Of a DNA stretch of 64,000 bases, positions 17,968 through 30,049 are shown piece after piece; the first letter of the stretch is position 1; each line of letters opens with the position of its first letter. The position numbers and the translations under genes are program-made. This DNA comes from JALHMI01 sp964598535 (GTDB lineage: Bacteria > Planctomycetota > Planctomycetia > Pirellulales > PALSA-1355), in assembly GCA_964598535.1 (NCBI GenBank), contig CAZRCI010000021.1, forward strand, positions 25,325-89,324. Direction: 5' to 3'. The notes under the pieces were generated by a model. That model was not told the origin of the DNA. It made no database searches and saw only the letters and a program-made list of their open reading frames with translations.

Positions 17968-19125
17968 ATGTCGCAAGACACGTTTGATCAACTTTCGCAG
18001 ACGCTGCGCGAGTCCGGTTCTGAAGCATTGTTCGACCAGCTTACCGCCACTCTCGCGCGGGAAAAGAAATACCACGAATTGTTCGACGTGCTGCTGATGC
18101 GTTCGCGACAGCGGTTGGGGTTGCCCGCGATTTTGCAGGGGTCCATCGACGACCTGGACGAGCCCGTGCGCTCGCAGGTCGAAGATGCATATCTGGAAAG
18201 TTGCAGGCACGTGGGCGCACTGCTGCTCGACGAAGGGCGTTTGCGAGAAGCCTGGATGTATCTTCGTCCGGTGGGGGACAAGCAGCTTGTGGCCGTGGCG
18301 ATCGAAAAGATCGTGCCTTGCGAGGAAAATTTACAAGATCTGATTGAAATTAGCCTGCACGAAGGTGTCTGTCCGGCGCTTGGCTATCGGCTGGTGCTCG
18401 AAAACTACGGCACCTGCAACGCGATCACGACGTACGAGGGCGCGGTGCTCGGCCGCCCCCGCGCCGAGCAGCAGACATGTGCCGCGGCGTTGCTCGATCA
18501 TCTGTACCGGGAACTTACGGCCAATGTTCGCGCGGATATTGGCCGGCAGGAGGGCGCTGAGCCGGCCGAGCAGACGCTTGTCGAGCTGATCGCCGATCGA
18601 GATTGGCTATTTGGCGAGATGAGCTACCACACCGACACCACACACCTGGCCGCCACGGTGCGTTTTGCTCGCGTATTGGAAGATCGCGGATTGATCGGCA
18701 AGGCGTTCGAGCTAACTGAATACGGGCGGCGGCTCTCGCGTCAGTTTCAGTTTCCTGGCGAGCCGCCTTTTGAAGATCTCTATGCGGCCCATGCGTTGTT
18801 TTTCGGAGCGGAACTGGGCCGGCAGGTCGACGAGGCGGTTGAATTCTTCGCCGGGAAGGCTCGCGAAACCGATCTCCAGGAAGATGGTACCGGCCCTATC
18901 GAGATCTACATCGCGCTGCTAGCCCGGTTAGGACGCCACGCCGATGCGATTCGGGCTTCGGTCGAATTATTGCCTGCCGGAGCGCGTATGAGCGGTTTTG
19001 CGCCAAATTTGCTCGAGCTCTCGCGGATGGCTGACGATTATGGGCCACTGATGCAAATCTGCCGCGAGCGCGGCGATCTGGTGAGTTTTACCGCAGGGTT
19101 GTTGGAAAGCCGGCCTACCCCGTAA
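17968..19125 (+). CDS. Conserved hypothetical protein, helical
   Basis: A 385-residue protein I do not recognise. It has no signal peptide or membrane segment and is strongly helical, with an acidic, Leu/Ala/Glu-rich composition that recalls helical-repeat scaffolds. It starts MSQDTFDQLSQTLRESGSEA and contains three patches rich in Leu and Asp/Glu (about 30-60, 95-120 and 205-245). Codon use and length make it a convincing gene. It is divergent from the oxidoreductase (267-base gap, no clear promoter) and followed by dedA about 120 bases later. A cytoplasmic role is inferred only from the lack of export signals. Confidence 0.75.
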   Translation: MSQDTFDQLSQTLRESGSEALFDQLTATLAREKKYHELFDVLLMRSRQRLGLPAILQGSIDDLDEPVRSQVEDAYLESCRHVGALLLDEGRLREAWMYLRPVGDKQLVAVAIEKIVPCEENLQDLIEISLHEGVCPALGYRLVLENYGTCNAITTYEGAVLGRPRAEQQTCAAALLDHLYRELTANVRADIGRQEGAEPAEQTLVELIADRDWLFGEMSYHTDTTHLAATVRFARVLEDRGLIGKAFELTEYGRRLSRQFQFPGEPPFEDLYAAHALFFGAELGRQVDEAVEFFAGKARETDLQEDGTGPIEIYIALLARLGRHADAIRASVELLPAGARMSGFAPNLLELSRMADDYGPLMQICRERGDLVSFTAGLLESRPTP

Positions 19126-19244
19126 GAGGTGGGCTATACTCATTGAGTGGCCAGCTGGGGGCAGAGCCTTTATAATCGGCCACGCCCCTCACGATTTCTG
19201 CGCTCAACGTTCCTAATCTCCATCCGCCTCGCGGTTCGCAGCCC

Positions 19245-19922
19245 ATGACCGTCATCCTTGAGTGGATCCAGTATCTCATGGGCCTGGCCAAACCGGAGAA
19301 TCTTCGGCAGCTTGTAAGCCTTGCCGGGCCCTGGTGGGTCAGCTATCTGATCTTGTTCGCGATCATTTTCAGCGAGACGGGACTGCTAATCGGCTTCTTT
19401 CTGCCCGGTGATTCGCTCCTGTTTGCCGCGGGGTTGCTTGCGAGCCAGGAGGTCTTCAACATCGGCATTCTGATCCTGTCGCTGTGTCTCGCGGCGATCA
19501 TCGGCGATGCGGTGAACTACTATCTCGGGCTGCAAATGGGGCAGCGGGTATTCGAGAAGGGCTACCTGCGGTTCGTCAAACATAGCCATCTGATAGCCGC
19601 CAAAGAGTTTTACGAGCGTCACGGCGGCAAGGCGATCGTGCTGGCCCGATTCGTGCCCCTGGTCCGCACATTCACGCCGTTCGTGGCCGGCGTGGCCCGA
19701 ATGAACTACGTCCACTTTGCCTTCTACAACATTCTGGGCGGCATCGGCTGGGTCGTCTCGATGACGATCTGCGGCTACTTTCTGGGGCGAATTCCTTGGA
19801 TCAGCCACAATTTTGAGAAGGTCGTCATCGGCATCGTGCTGATCAGCGTAGTGCCCGTCGCGGTGGGCATGTTCAGACACTGGCGAGCCGGACGCCGCGC
19901 CGCCGATTTAGAACTATCCTGA
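19245..19922 (+). CDS. DedA-family membrane protein
   Basis: A 225-residue inner-membrane protein of the DedA/SNARE-associated family, linked to lipid carrier (undecaprenyl-phosphate) flipping and membrane homeostasis. Diagnostic features are the ETGLLIGFFLPGDSLLFAAG segment (about 45-64), the FYERHGGKAIVLARFVPLVR block (about 123-142) and F.P..AG..RM following it. Four or five membrane helices are predicted by hydrophobicity. A TATAAT hexamer at 19171-19176 might be its -10 element, but no -35 is well placed. The gene is followed by a 237-base gap with no gene before the pyruvate dehydrogenase genes. Confidence 0.92.
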   Translation: MTVILEWIQYLMGLAKPENLRQLVSLAGPWWVSYLILFAIIFSETGLLIGFFLPGDSLLFAAGLLASQEVFNIGILILSLCLAAIIGDAVNYYLGLQMGQRVFEKGYLRFVKHSHLIAAKEFYERHGGKAIVLARFVPLVRTFTPFVAGVARMNYVHFAFYNILGGIGWVVSMTICGYFLGRIPWISHNFEKVVIGIVLISVVPVAVGMFRHWRAGRRAADLELS

Positions 19923-20159
19923 GCCGAGGCAGGAAACGCGATCGCGGCGAAAAGGACGTGGGTCTCTGCTTTTGGGGCCACGCACCGCTTTCGGCACTTC
20001 CAGGGTTCGCCTCCTTCAAGCCGTGCCACTGCCCGGGTATGATGGGCGGCTTTGCCGGATCGATCCATTCGGCAAGGGTGCACCGCTTTCCTCGCCCCAT
20101 AAAATGGGGGCATCAGCCGTCGGCGCGAAACAACATACCTAGCTGGGACTGAATCTGCG

Positions 20160-21575
20160 ATGGAGACTCAATTGGTAGTGCTGGGCGGTGGGCCCGGCGG
20201 TTATGCGGCCGCTTTCATGGCCGCCGACATGGGCATGGAGGTCACGCTCGTCGAGGCCGAGCCTCGTTTGGGGGGAACCTGCCTGCTGAAAGGCTGCATT
20301 CCCTCGAAGGCCCTGCTGCACGTCGCACGCGTCGTCAGCGAAACCCATGAGATGGCTGATTGGGGCCTCGAATTCGAAAAGCCCAAGGTCGACGTCGATC
20401 GGCTCCGCGCGCGGAAAGAGAAAGTCATCAGCGATCTCTCAGGCGGCCTTGCCGGACTGGCCAAACGCCGTAAAGTGCAGGTGATTCATGCCCGGGCGAC
20501 GTTTCTGAATTCGCAAACGCTTAAGCTCGAAGGCGTCGCAGGAGATGACAAGCTCGTGTTTGAACATTGCATTCTGGCGTCGGGGTCGATTCCCGCGATG
20601 CCCGGCGCGTTCAAGCTGGGCACCGATCGCGTGATGGACTCGACCGGGGCGCTTGAGCTTAAGGACATTCCCGAGAGCCTGCTGGTAATTGGCGGCGGCT
20701 ACATTGGCCTCGAACTGGGGACGGTCTATGCCGAACTCGGTACGAAAGTGAGCGTCGTCGAGCTGACGCCTAATCTGCTGCCCACGGCCGACCGCGACTT
20801 GGTGAAGCCGCTCGAAACGCGCCTGAAGAAGCTATTCGCCGGTATCTACATGAATACCAAGGTGGTGAGCCTGGCCGAGGGCGACAACGCGATCGACGTC
20901 ACGTTTGAAGACGAGAATGGTACACGCACCGAGTCGTTCAGTCGGGTGCTCGTTTCTGTCGGGCGCCGGCCGAATAGCGCCGGGCTGGGGCTCGAGAACA
21001 CCGAAGTCGAGATCGACGAAAAAGGGTTCGTAGTCGTCGATGAGCAGCTTCGCACGGCCGATCAGTACATCTCGGCGATTGGCGACGTTGCTGGCGAGCC
21101 CATGCTCGCGCACAAAGCTTCGCATCAGGGAAAGGTCGCCGTCGAGGCCTTGTTGGGCGAACCCGCCGAGTTTGCGCCCATGGCCATTCCCGCGGTGGTC
21201 TTTACCGATCCGGAAATTGCCTGGGCCGGCCTGACCGAAAATGAAGCCAAGGCACAAGGCATCTCCTATGAGCTTGTGAAATATCCTTGGGCAGCTAGCG
21301 GCAAGGCTATTGCGCTGGGGCGCACCGAAGGCTTCGCCAAGATGCTTATCGATCCGGACAGCGAACGCATTCTCGGCGTGGGAATCGTGGGCGTGAGCGC
21401 CGGCGACTTGATCAGCGAAGCGGTGTTGGCGATCGAAATGGGGGCCACCGCGCGTGATCTCGCCGAGACGATCCATCCGCACCCCACGTTGAGCGAGTCG
21501 GTGGGCTTTGCCGCCGAGGCGTTCCTGGGCACCGCAACCGAGATCTACAAGCCACGACCTGCCCGCAATACATAA
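20160..21575 (+). CDS. lpdA: Dihydrolipoyl dehydrogenase (E3)
   Basis: FAD/NAD-dependent enzyme that reoxidises the lipoyl group of the pyruvate dehydrogenase complex. The FAD-binding GGGPGG is at 9-14, the redox-active cysteine pair at Cys41 and Cys46 (GGTCLLKGC), the NAD-binding motif GGGYIGLELG at about 178-187, and the C-terminal catalytic HPHPTLSE near 439-446. It has no fused lipoyl domain. It precedes aceE and aceF on the same strand, so all three subunits are encoded together, with gaps of 225 and 113 bases that may hold separate promoters. Confidence 0.96.
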   Translation: METQLVVLGGGPGGYAAAFMAADMGMEVTLVEAEPRLGGTCLLKGCIPSKALLHVARVVSETHEMADWGLEFEKPKVDVDRLRARKEKVISDLSGGLAGLAKRRKVQVIHARATFLNSQTLKLEGVAGDDKLVFEHCILASGSIPAMPGAFKLGTDRVMDSTGALELKDIPESLLVIGGGYIGLELGTVYAELGTKVSVVELTPNLLPTADRDLVKPLETRLKKLFAGIYMNTKVVSLAEGDNAIDVTFEDENGTRTESFSRVLVSVGRRPNSAGLGLENTEVEIDEKGFVVVDEQLRTADQYISAIGDVAGEPMLAHKASHQGKVAVEALLGEPAEFAPMAIPAVVFTDPEIAWAGLTENEAKAQGISYELVKYPWAASGKAIALGRTEGFAKMLIDPDSERILGVGIVGVSAGDLISEAVLAIEMGATARDLAETIHPHPTLSESVGFAAEAFLGTATEIYKPRPARNT

Positions 21576-21800
21576 GAAAAAGTCATCTTGCGCACTACCA
21601 ACAGGCTGCGCTGTATGGACTTACAGACCTTTACCAAATTGGTATAGCGGACGATAATTCAGCCGGCCACGAGCGAGGCAATCTCGCTCTCGGCTGGCAT
21701 CGTGGCACGCGGTAATCCCGCCACGCGCCCACTCCCCCGCGGACGGTGGCCCGCATGGGTTCGACAATCCGTTTCCCCACCGTGAATTGGAGCCCTCGCC

Positions 21801-24482
<2,682 letters not shown>

Positions 24483-24595
24483 TATTGTGAACTGACATTT
24501 CACGCCTTGCCGGGCAAAAAGCGGCGGGGCGCTTTTCGAGCCGAGTACACTCGCCGCATTCAACGTGCGGCCCTGATCAGGGAGTTACGATTTCC

Positions 24596-25975
24596 ATGGC
24601 GAATGATTTTAAGGTTCCCAGCCTGGGTGAAAACGTCGAGGAGGGGGACATCGTCAAGGTAATGGTCAGCGAGGGAGACGAAATCGCTGCCGATCAGAAC
24701 GTGATGGAGATCGAGACCGGAAAGGCCGTGGTCGAGTTGCCGTGCCCCTTTGCCGGAAAGGTGGTGAAGGTTCACGTCACGGAAGGCTCGAAAGTAAAGG
24801 TTGGCGACAAACTGCTGACCGTCGAGGGCTCTGGCGGTAAGGCGGCGGAGAAGCCCGCCGCCAAGGATACGTCTGCCTCGCAAGAGGCCGCTTCGTCGAC
24901 AAACGCCGCCGCTGAACAAGCCGAGCAGGCTGAGGAATCTACCCAGGACGAGGTTGAGCGGATCGCTGCGAAAGTCGAGACGCCTAAACCAGCCAAAACG
25001 CCAAGCAAGAAAGCCGCGGCCAAGGAGGCCGCCCCCGCCGCACCGCCCCAGGCAGCCGGCAAGACGCCTCCGGCCGGGCCGGCGACGCGCCGTCTCGCTC
25101 GTGAGTTGGGGGTCGATCTGGCGCTCGTGGCGGGCACCGGCCCCAACGGGCGCATTACCGAGGAGGACGTGAAGGCGGCCGTCCGCGAGACGGTCTCGGC
25201 TCCCCGCCCTGTCCCGTCCGCGACGCCGGGCACGCCGCTTCCGGCAGGAACCGACGAACGCGACGCGTGGGGATTGGTGCGCCGCTCGAAGGTCACCGCC
25301 ATTCGCAAGGCGATCGCCGTCAATATGGCCGCGTCGCATGCTACGATTCCTCACGTTACGAACTTTGACGACGCGGATATCACCGAACTGGAACGCATTC
25401 GCAAGGGCGGACTGTCGGACTACGTTGGCACCGACATCAAGCTCACGATGATGCCCTTCGTGATGAAGGCCGTGGCCCAGGCCTTGAGACTCCATCCGTT
25501 CGTCAATGCCTCGATCGACATGGAGAAAGAGGAGATCGTCTATAAGCAATATGTGAACATCGGCGTCGCGGTCGATACCGAGCGCGGGCTGGTCGTGCCC
25601 GTCATTCGTGACGTTGACCGGATGAGTATCCCGGCCATTGCGAAGGCACTCACCGAGACGACGGAAAAGGCCCGCAAGGCCCAGTTCAAGCTCGATGACC
25701 TCAAGGGCGGCACGTTCACGATTAGCAACCTGGGCGCGGTTGGCGGCACGTATTCCACGCCGATCATCAATCCCCCCGAGGTGGCCGTGCTGCTGCTTGG
25801 CCGTTCGCGCAAGCTGCCGATCGTTGGCGAAGGCGACAAGATCGACATTCGGCTTATGATGCCGCTCAGCTTGTCGTACGATCACCGCCTGGTCGATGGC
25901 GCTACAGCGGCCCGATTTCTCAACGAGGTGATCAGCTACCTGAAAGTCCCAGGGCGGCTGTTGCTTGCGCCGTAG
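24596..25975 (+). CDS. aceF: Dihydrolipoyllysine-residue acetyltransferase (E2)
   Basis: Core of the pyruvate dehydrogenase complex. A single lipoyl domain spans residues 1-80 with the lipoylated Lys43 (ETGKA). A flexible Ala/Pro/Lys/Glu-rich linker (about 81-160) follows, then the peripheral subunit-binding domain (about 162-197, ATRRLARELGVDL) and a catalytic domain of about 220 residues with His430 and Asp434 (YDHRLVDG). One lipoyl domain and 459 residues is the short form. Gene order lpdA-aceE-aceF differs from the E. coli order (aceE-aceF-lpd). Confidence 0.95.
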   Translation: MANDFKVPSLGENVEEGDIVKVMVSEGDEIAADQNVMEIETGKAVVELPCPFAGKVVKVHVTEGSKVKVGDKLLTVEGSGGKAAEKPAAKDTSASQEAASSTNAAAEQAEQAEESTQDEVERIAAKVETPKPAKTPSKKAAAKEAAPAAPPQAAGKTPPAGPATRRLARELGVDLALVAGTGPNGRITEEDVKAAVRETVSAPRPVPSATPGTPLPAGTDERDAWGLVRRSKVTAIRKAIAVNMAASHATIPHVTNFDDADITELERIRKGGLSDYVGTDIKLTMMPFVMKAVAQALRLHPFVNASIDMEKEEIVYKQYVNIGVAVDTERGLVVPVIRDVDRMSIPAIAKALTETTEKARKAQFKLDDLKGGTFTISNLGAVGGTYSTPIINPPEVAVLLLGRSRKLPIVGEGDKIDIRLMMPLSLSYDHRLVDGATAARFLNEVISYLKVPGRLLLAP

Positions 25976-26009
25976 CGCCCCCCCCTGCCGAGAGCGATAC
26001 TCTCCGCAG

Positions 26010-26041
26010 CCCTAAGCGCCGCGAATTCGCGCAGCTTAGGG
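26010..26041. repeat. Nested palindrome between convergent genes
   Basis: CCCTAAGC (26010-26017) and GCTTAGGG (26034-26041) form the outer arms and enclose a perfect 12-base palindrome, CGCGAATTCGCG (26020-26031). It lies between the ends of aceF and the ATP-grasp gene and includes the latter's stop codon. It could act as a bidirectional transcription stop, although neither side has a T tract. Confidence 0.5.
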
Positions 26042-27091
26042 TGTCCGCCAGGCGGCCTTGTAGCTGCGTCCCAGGGTCATGATCCGCTGGAGCAGGCTTT
26101 CATAGCTGAGGCCCGCCGCTTCCCCAGATTCGGCAAAATCCTCGCCATAGGAGAGGTTGGGATTCGGATTGGCCTCGAGCACATACGCCCGCCCGTCGGC
26201 GGCCAGTCGCAGGTCGATGCGGGCGTATCCCGTGAGAAATAGCGCGCGGTAGGTGCGAATGCACTGCCTGATGATGGCGTTCGCCACCGAGTCGGGCAGA
26301 TCCTTGGCGGCATTGGTTTCTACGCCCAGTTTCTGCTGGTATTCGTAGTCCCATTTGACCTTGGCGGTCGCGATCAGCGGCACGCGGTCGTCCGCCTTTT
26401 TGAATTCCAGTTCCCAGATCGGAAATGTTTGCAAGCGTTGATTGCCGACGATGCCAACATAAAGTTCGCGACCTTCAATATATTCTTCAACCAAGGCATC
26501 CGACTGGACGTGCTCGTGAACGAACGCGACGCGGTCCTTGAGCTTTTCGTCGTTGGTGACGATCGAGGCTTGTGAGATCCCCAGAGAGGCTTCCTCGCTG
26601 ACGCTTTTCACGACGAGCGGATAGTTGAGTCGCTTGGTCGGCTTCACGGCCCGCTTCTGCGGATACACGGCAAACCGCGGCGTTAGAATTCGATGGTAGG
26701 TGAGGATTTGCTTGGAAAGTGCTTTGTCGTGGGCGAGCATCAAGCCGCGCGGGTTGCAGCCTGTGTAGGGTTGGCGGAGCAATTCGAGATAGCTCACCAA
26801 ATGCTGATCGTAGATCGAGACGCCGTGGAACTCTTCCAACAGGTTGAAGGCGATGTGCGGCTGCCACTCGGCGACCTCTTTGCGAATCTTGCCGAGATCG
26901 TCCCAGACGCCCAGGGGACGCACCTCGTGCCCCATTTCACGCAAGGTATGTACGACATCGTACTCGGTTTTCCATTCCTGGATTTGCTTGTCGGTGTAGC
27001 CGTCGAGCGACTCTGGCGGCACCAGGTCCTCATGCACGAGCACCAGCACGCGCATTTTCTTGAACTCGGTTTTTTTCGCCTTCTTTGCCAC
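26036..27091 (-). CDS. ATP-grasp ligase, D-Ala-D-Ala ligase-like
   Basis: A 351-residue ATP-grasp enzyme; the family forms amide, ester or thioester bonds via an acyl-phosphate. An N-terminal substrate domain (about 14-110) is followed by the ATP-grasp fold: ATP-binding Lys162 in LVVKSVSEEASLGIS, a YIEGREL strand at 204-210, Asp293 (YARIDLR), and the Mg-binding block EANPNPNLS at 306-314. Compared with genuine Ddl the signature loops differ, so the substrate is open. It starts at GTG (27089-27091 in reverse), preceded by AGGA. A 97-base gap separates it from the metallopeptidase upstream on the same strand, and the two are probably co-transcribed. Confidence 0.8.
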   Translation of the reverse strand: MAKKAKKTEFKKMRVLVLVHEDLVPPESLDGYTDKQIQEWKTEYDVVHTLREMGHEVRPLGVWDDLGKIRKEVAEWQPHIAFNLLEEFHGVSIYDQHLVSYLELLRQPYTGCNPRGLMLAHDKALSKQILTYHRILTPRFAVYPQKRAVKPTKRLNYPLVVKSVSEEASLGISQASIVTNDEKLKDRVAFVHEHVQSDALVEEYIEGRELYVGIVGNQRLQTFPIWELEFKKADDRVPLIATAKVKWDYEYQQKLGVETNAAKDLPDSVANAIIRQCIRTYRALFLTGYARIDLRLAADGRAYVLEANPNPNLSYGEDFAESGEAAGLSYESLLQRIMTLGRSYKAAWRTP

Positions 27092-27187
27092 CGGGCATCC
27101 TGTCGTTAACAGTTCAAACTTTCAATTTGATTTCGAAGGCCGCTCGTTCCGCCAGCCCCCAACCAGATTGGCAAAGTTTGCCGGCCT

Positions 27188-28252
27188 TTACAAGGCCACG
27201 CGATGATAGCCGCCGTGCAAGTAGTTCATGGTTTGCACGGTAACCAACACGAGCGCATCGCGTTGAGATTGATCCGCCGGGCGATCGATGCGCAAATCAA
27301 GTTCACCGCAACGATCGATCATTTCTTCGAGGACTTGATCAATGATGTATTGGTATTCGCCGGTCCAATGCGCCACGGTTTTTCGCAATTCCGCCCGATT
27401 GCGCCGCAAGAAGCCAGCGGCCGAGGGCGCCTTCGGAGCATCGGCGGCGTCGGAAAACAGTCTGCGCAGATGTTGATCGTACAGGTTTGGCAGATTGATG
27501 CCATACTGGTCGCGGCGTTGTGCGTAATGCTCGCCCAGCGTTTTGCGCAGCTTGCGCACGGATTCGACGTGCTCCCGCGACACGACCGCCGGCTTCTCGC
27601 CGCGAATTTCCTCCATCAATTCCGCGACATATTCCAGCTTCTTGATCACGGGCCAATCGTGATATGTCGCGCGCCAGGTCGAACGTGGCCGCAGCCATAC
27701 GGCGAATGTCTCGGCAAAGTCCTCGGCCGGATGCGCCTGCGCATACGACGGCTCCAGATGCAGCACGTAGTTCTTGCTGTACGGTTTCGGATGGTAGTGT
27801 TCGGGATAGGGCGCCGTATAGCTGCCGAAGAGCTTTCGATACTGCTTACGTCGATGCAAACGATACGCGGTGTCGATCGCGTGGCCCGCCTCGTGCCGGA
27901 GAATGCGCAGGCACCAATCTTCGGTGCCGCCTTCCACCTCGAGCATCTGCTTGCGCTCGAGCCGCGCCAACCGCGGGTGCGCCAAGTAGAACGGAATGGC
28001 AATGCCTGGCACGCCATCCGGTGAGAACCATTCGTCCGAGATCCAAACGTGCGGACGAAAACGAATGCCGCGGTACTCGAGCTCTTCGTAAAGTCGCTCG
28101 ACGCGCTCTTCGAGCACCGAGCCCTCGATCGAAAGCCCCAAGTCGCTAATCCGCCACTTGAGCAACTCTTCGTCGGAGAGGTTCGCCCAAGCCGGTCCTC
28201 TGGAACGTCCGTTGCGATGGGCCGGCCCGGTTTTTCGATGGTTCGCGCTCAC
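27188..28252 (-). CDS. Putative zinc-dependent metallopeptidase
   Basis: A 354-residue protein with a gluzincin-type HEAGH site (His120, Glu121, His124), and a downstream AHPAEDFAETFAVWL segment (about 173-187) that offers the third Glu ligand. This fits the 'putative zinc-binding metallo-peptidase' family. There is no signal peptide, so it is probably cytoplasmic. Expression upstream of an ATP-grasp ligase suggests the two act on the same peptide or amide, one making and the other cutting, but that is inference. The 420 bases upstream up to ribBA contain a hairpin and the ribBA promoter, and no gene. Confidence 0.75.
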   Translation of the reverse strand: MSANHRKTGPAHRNGRSRGPAWANLSDEELLKWRISDLGLSIEGSVLEERVERLYEELEYRGIRFRPHVWISDEWFSPDGVPGIAIPFYLAHPRLARLERKQMLEVEGGTEDWCLRILRHEAGHAIDTAYRLHRRKQYRKLFGSYTAPYPEHYHPKPYSKNYVLHLEPSYAQAHPAEDFAETFAVWLRPRSTWRATYHDWPVIKKLEYVAELMEEIRGEKPAVVSREHVESVRKLRKTLGEHYAQRRDQYGINLPNLYDQHLRRLFSDAADAPKAPSAAGFLRRNRAELRKTVAHWTGEYQYIIDQVLEEMIDRCGELDLRIDRPADQSQRDALVLVTVQTMNYLHGGYHRVAL

Positions 28253-28514
28253 GTGTTCCAGTGCGGTCTGCCTGCCAACAGTCGGTGGGCGGGGCAGCTT
28301 AGGCTCTTCAAGAAACTCTCGGCGGGAATCCTACTCAGGCGTCGTCGGCCGTCCTCGGCAAACCAAGCCTACCATAGCTTTCTCCCAACTGTAGCCACCT
28401 GGGGCCGGGCCGTCGAGTCGGATCGCGATTCTCGATCCGCCCCGCCTGCGCGAGCACTCGCCGGATGCCACGATTTCTTGCCCTGAAATATATTTTGCAG
28501 CGGCAGCGGAAAGG

Positions 28515-28555
28515 GGCGGGCCGCCACGCCTCGGCCCGCCGGGAGCGGGCGATTT
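28515..28555 (+). terminator. GC-rich hairpin with downstream T run
   Basis: GGCGGGCCG (28515-28523) pairs with CGGCCCGCC (28532-28540); a TTTTT run begins 12 bases later. It lies upstream of the ribBA promoter. The spacing to the T run is too long for a classical terminator, so function is uncertain. Confidence 0.25.
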
Positions 28556-28574
28556 TTCCGAGGGGCAGACACCC

Positions 28575-28604
28575 TTGGGCCAGCCCCCCGATCGCTCCTA
28601 TAAT
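28575..28604 (+). promoter_or_regulatory. Probable sigma-70 promoter of ribBA
   Basis: TTGGGC (28575-28580) and a perfect TATAAT (28599-28604) are 18 bases apart, about 68 bases before the ribBA start. No conserved core of an FMN riboswitch can be found between the promoter and the gene. Confidence 0.45.
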
Positions 28605-28671
28605 AGCCTAGCGAGGCGTGGCGGCACGCCCCTTGAACTCTTAGCGAAAGTCACGGCGAAACGAGCATTTT

Positions 28672-29898
28672 ATGGGCGGCCAATTTTCCACCATCGAGGC
28701 AGCCATCGAGGCGATTGCCCGCGGCGAAATCATTATCGTGGTCGACGCCGAGGACCGCGAAAACGAAGGCGATTTTATCTGTGCCGCCGAAAAAGTGACT
28801 CCCGAGGTGGTCAATTTCATGATCACCCACGGCCGGGGCCAGCTTTGCATGCCCATTCTGCCCGAGGTGTGCGAACGGCTGAAGCTGGCCCCCATGGTGG
28901 AAGCCAATACCTCGTTTCTGGGCACCTCCTATACCGTGCCGGTCGACCACAAATCCTGCCGCACCGGTATCACGGCCCAGGAACGCGCCTGCGCGATTGC
29001 TTCGATTATCGATCCCAATAGTGTTCCCAGCGATTTTGTCCGGCCAGGGCACCTGTTCCCGCTGGTCGCCAAAGAGGGGGGCGTGCTCCGGCGAGCCGGA
29101 CATACCGAAGCCGCCGTCGATCTGGTACGCATGGCCGGCTTGGCGCCGGGGGGTGTCCTATGCGAAATCCTCGGCGAAGATGGCGACCGGGCTACCCGAG
29201 AGCACCTGTTTCAGCTCGCCAAGGAATATCGCCTGGAAATCATCTCGATCGAAGAACTGATTCGCTATCGCCGGTTACGCGAAAAACTGGTTTATCGGGT
29301 CACTGAGGCCAAGCTTCCCACCAAACACGGAGAGTTTCAGATCATTTTCTATGGCGTTAAATACGAGCAGCAGCAGCCGTTCGTGCTCGTCATGGGCGAT
29401 CCAGACAAAGGGCCGGTGCCGCTCGTGCGGTTGCACTCCGCCTGCTTCACGGGCGATGTGCTGGCCTCGCTCCGCTGCGATTGCGGCGATCAGTTGGATC
29501 AGGCCCTGCAGATGATCGCCAGCGAAGGGACGGGGGTCCTGGTGTACCTACCGCAAGAAGGGCGAGGGATCGGCCTGGTCGAGAAGATCAAAGCCTATGC
29601 ACTACAAGACCAGGGGCTCGACACGGTCGAAGCCAACCTGGCCCTGGGCTATAAGGCCGATACCCGTGATTACGGTGTCGGCATCCAACTGCTCAAGGAC
29701 TTGGGGCTGACCAAGGTGCGCCTGCTCACGAATAATCCCAAGAAAACGGACGCCTTCATCTACGGCGGGTTCGATTTGCAGGTGGTCGATCAAGTGCCGA
29801 TCCATACTCCTGTGAACGAGCACAACGCTCGCTATATCGCTACTAAACGCGAGAAGATGGGGCACAAGATTCCAGAGCCGAAGTCCAAGAGCGGCTAG
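28672..29898 (+). CDS. ribBA: Bifunctional DHBP synthase / GTP cyclohydrolase II
   Basis: Two-headed riboflavin enzyme of 408 residues. The RibB half (1-200) makes 3,4-dihydroxy-2-butanone 4-phosphate: acidic DAEDRENEGDF at 25-35 and AGHTEAAVDL at 142-151. The RibA half (about 205-400) opens GTP: zinc cysteines Cys258, Cys269 and Cys271 (CFTGDVLASLRCDC), then the QEGRGIGL loop near 297-304. Both sites look intact. No other rib gene is in the window and it seems transcribed alone. Confidence 0.96.
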   Translation: MGGQFSTIEAAIEAIARGEIIIVVDAEDRENEGDFICAAEKVTPEVVNFMITHGRGQLCMPILPEVCERLKLAPMVEANTSFLGTSYTVPVDHKSCRTGITAQERACAIASIIDPNSVPSDFVRPGHLFPLVAKEGGVLRRAGHTEAAVDLVRMAGLAPGGVLCEILGEDGDRATREHLFQLAKEYRLEIISIEELIRYRRLREKLVYRVTEAKLPTKHGEFQIIFYGVKYEQQQPFVLVMGDPDKGPVPLVRLHSACFTGDVLASLRCDCGDQLDQALQMIASEGTGVLVYLPQEGRGIGLVEKIKAYALQDQGLDTVEANLALGYKADTRDYGVGIQLLKDLGLTKVRLLTNNPKKTDAFIYGGFDLQVVDQVPIHTPVNEHNARYIATKREKMGHKIPEPKSKSG

Positions 29899-30049
29899 GG
29901 CGCTGTCAGGGATCTCCGATCCCAGCTTTGGGCGGTGAGAGTACGAGCCATCGGTTGAAGGAAGGAGTGACGATCGACGGCAGGCTTTTCCATGCCATTC
30001 TTCGCCATTCTTCAACGCGCTGCTCTGCGCGAAGTGGGGAGGTCTGCGA

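Noticed and set aside
24560..25885. 441-codon frame opposite aceF
   Set aside because: Shadow of the E2 gene; its composition mirrors the Ala/Lys linker read backwards.
28605..28671. Possible FMN riboswitch before ribBA
   Set aside because: The conserved core elements of the FMN aptamer are absent and the leader is too short.
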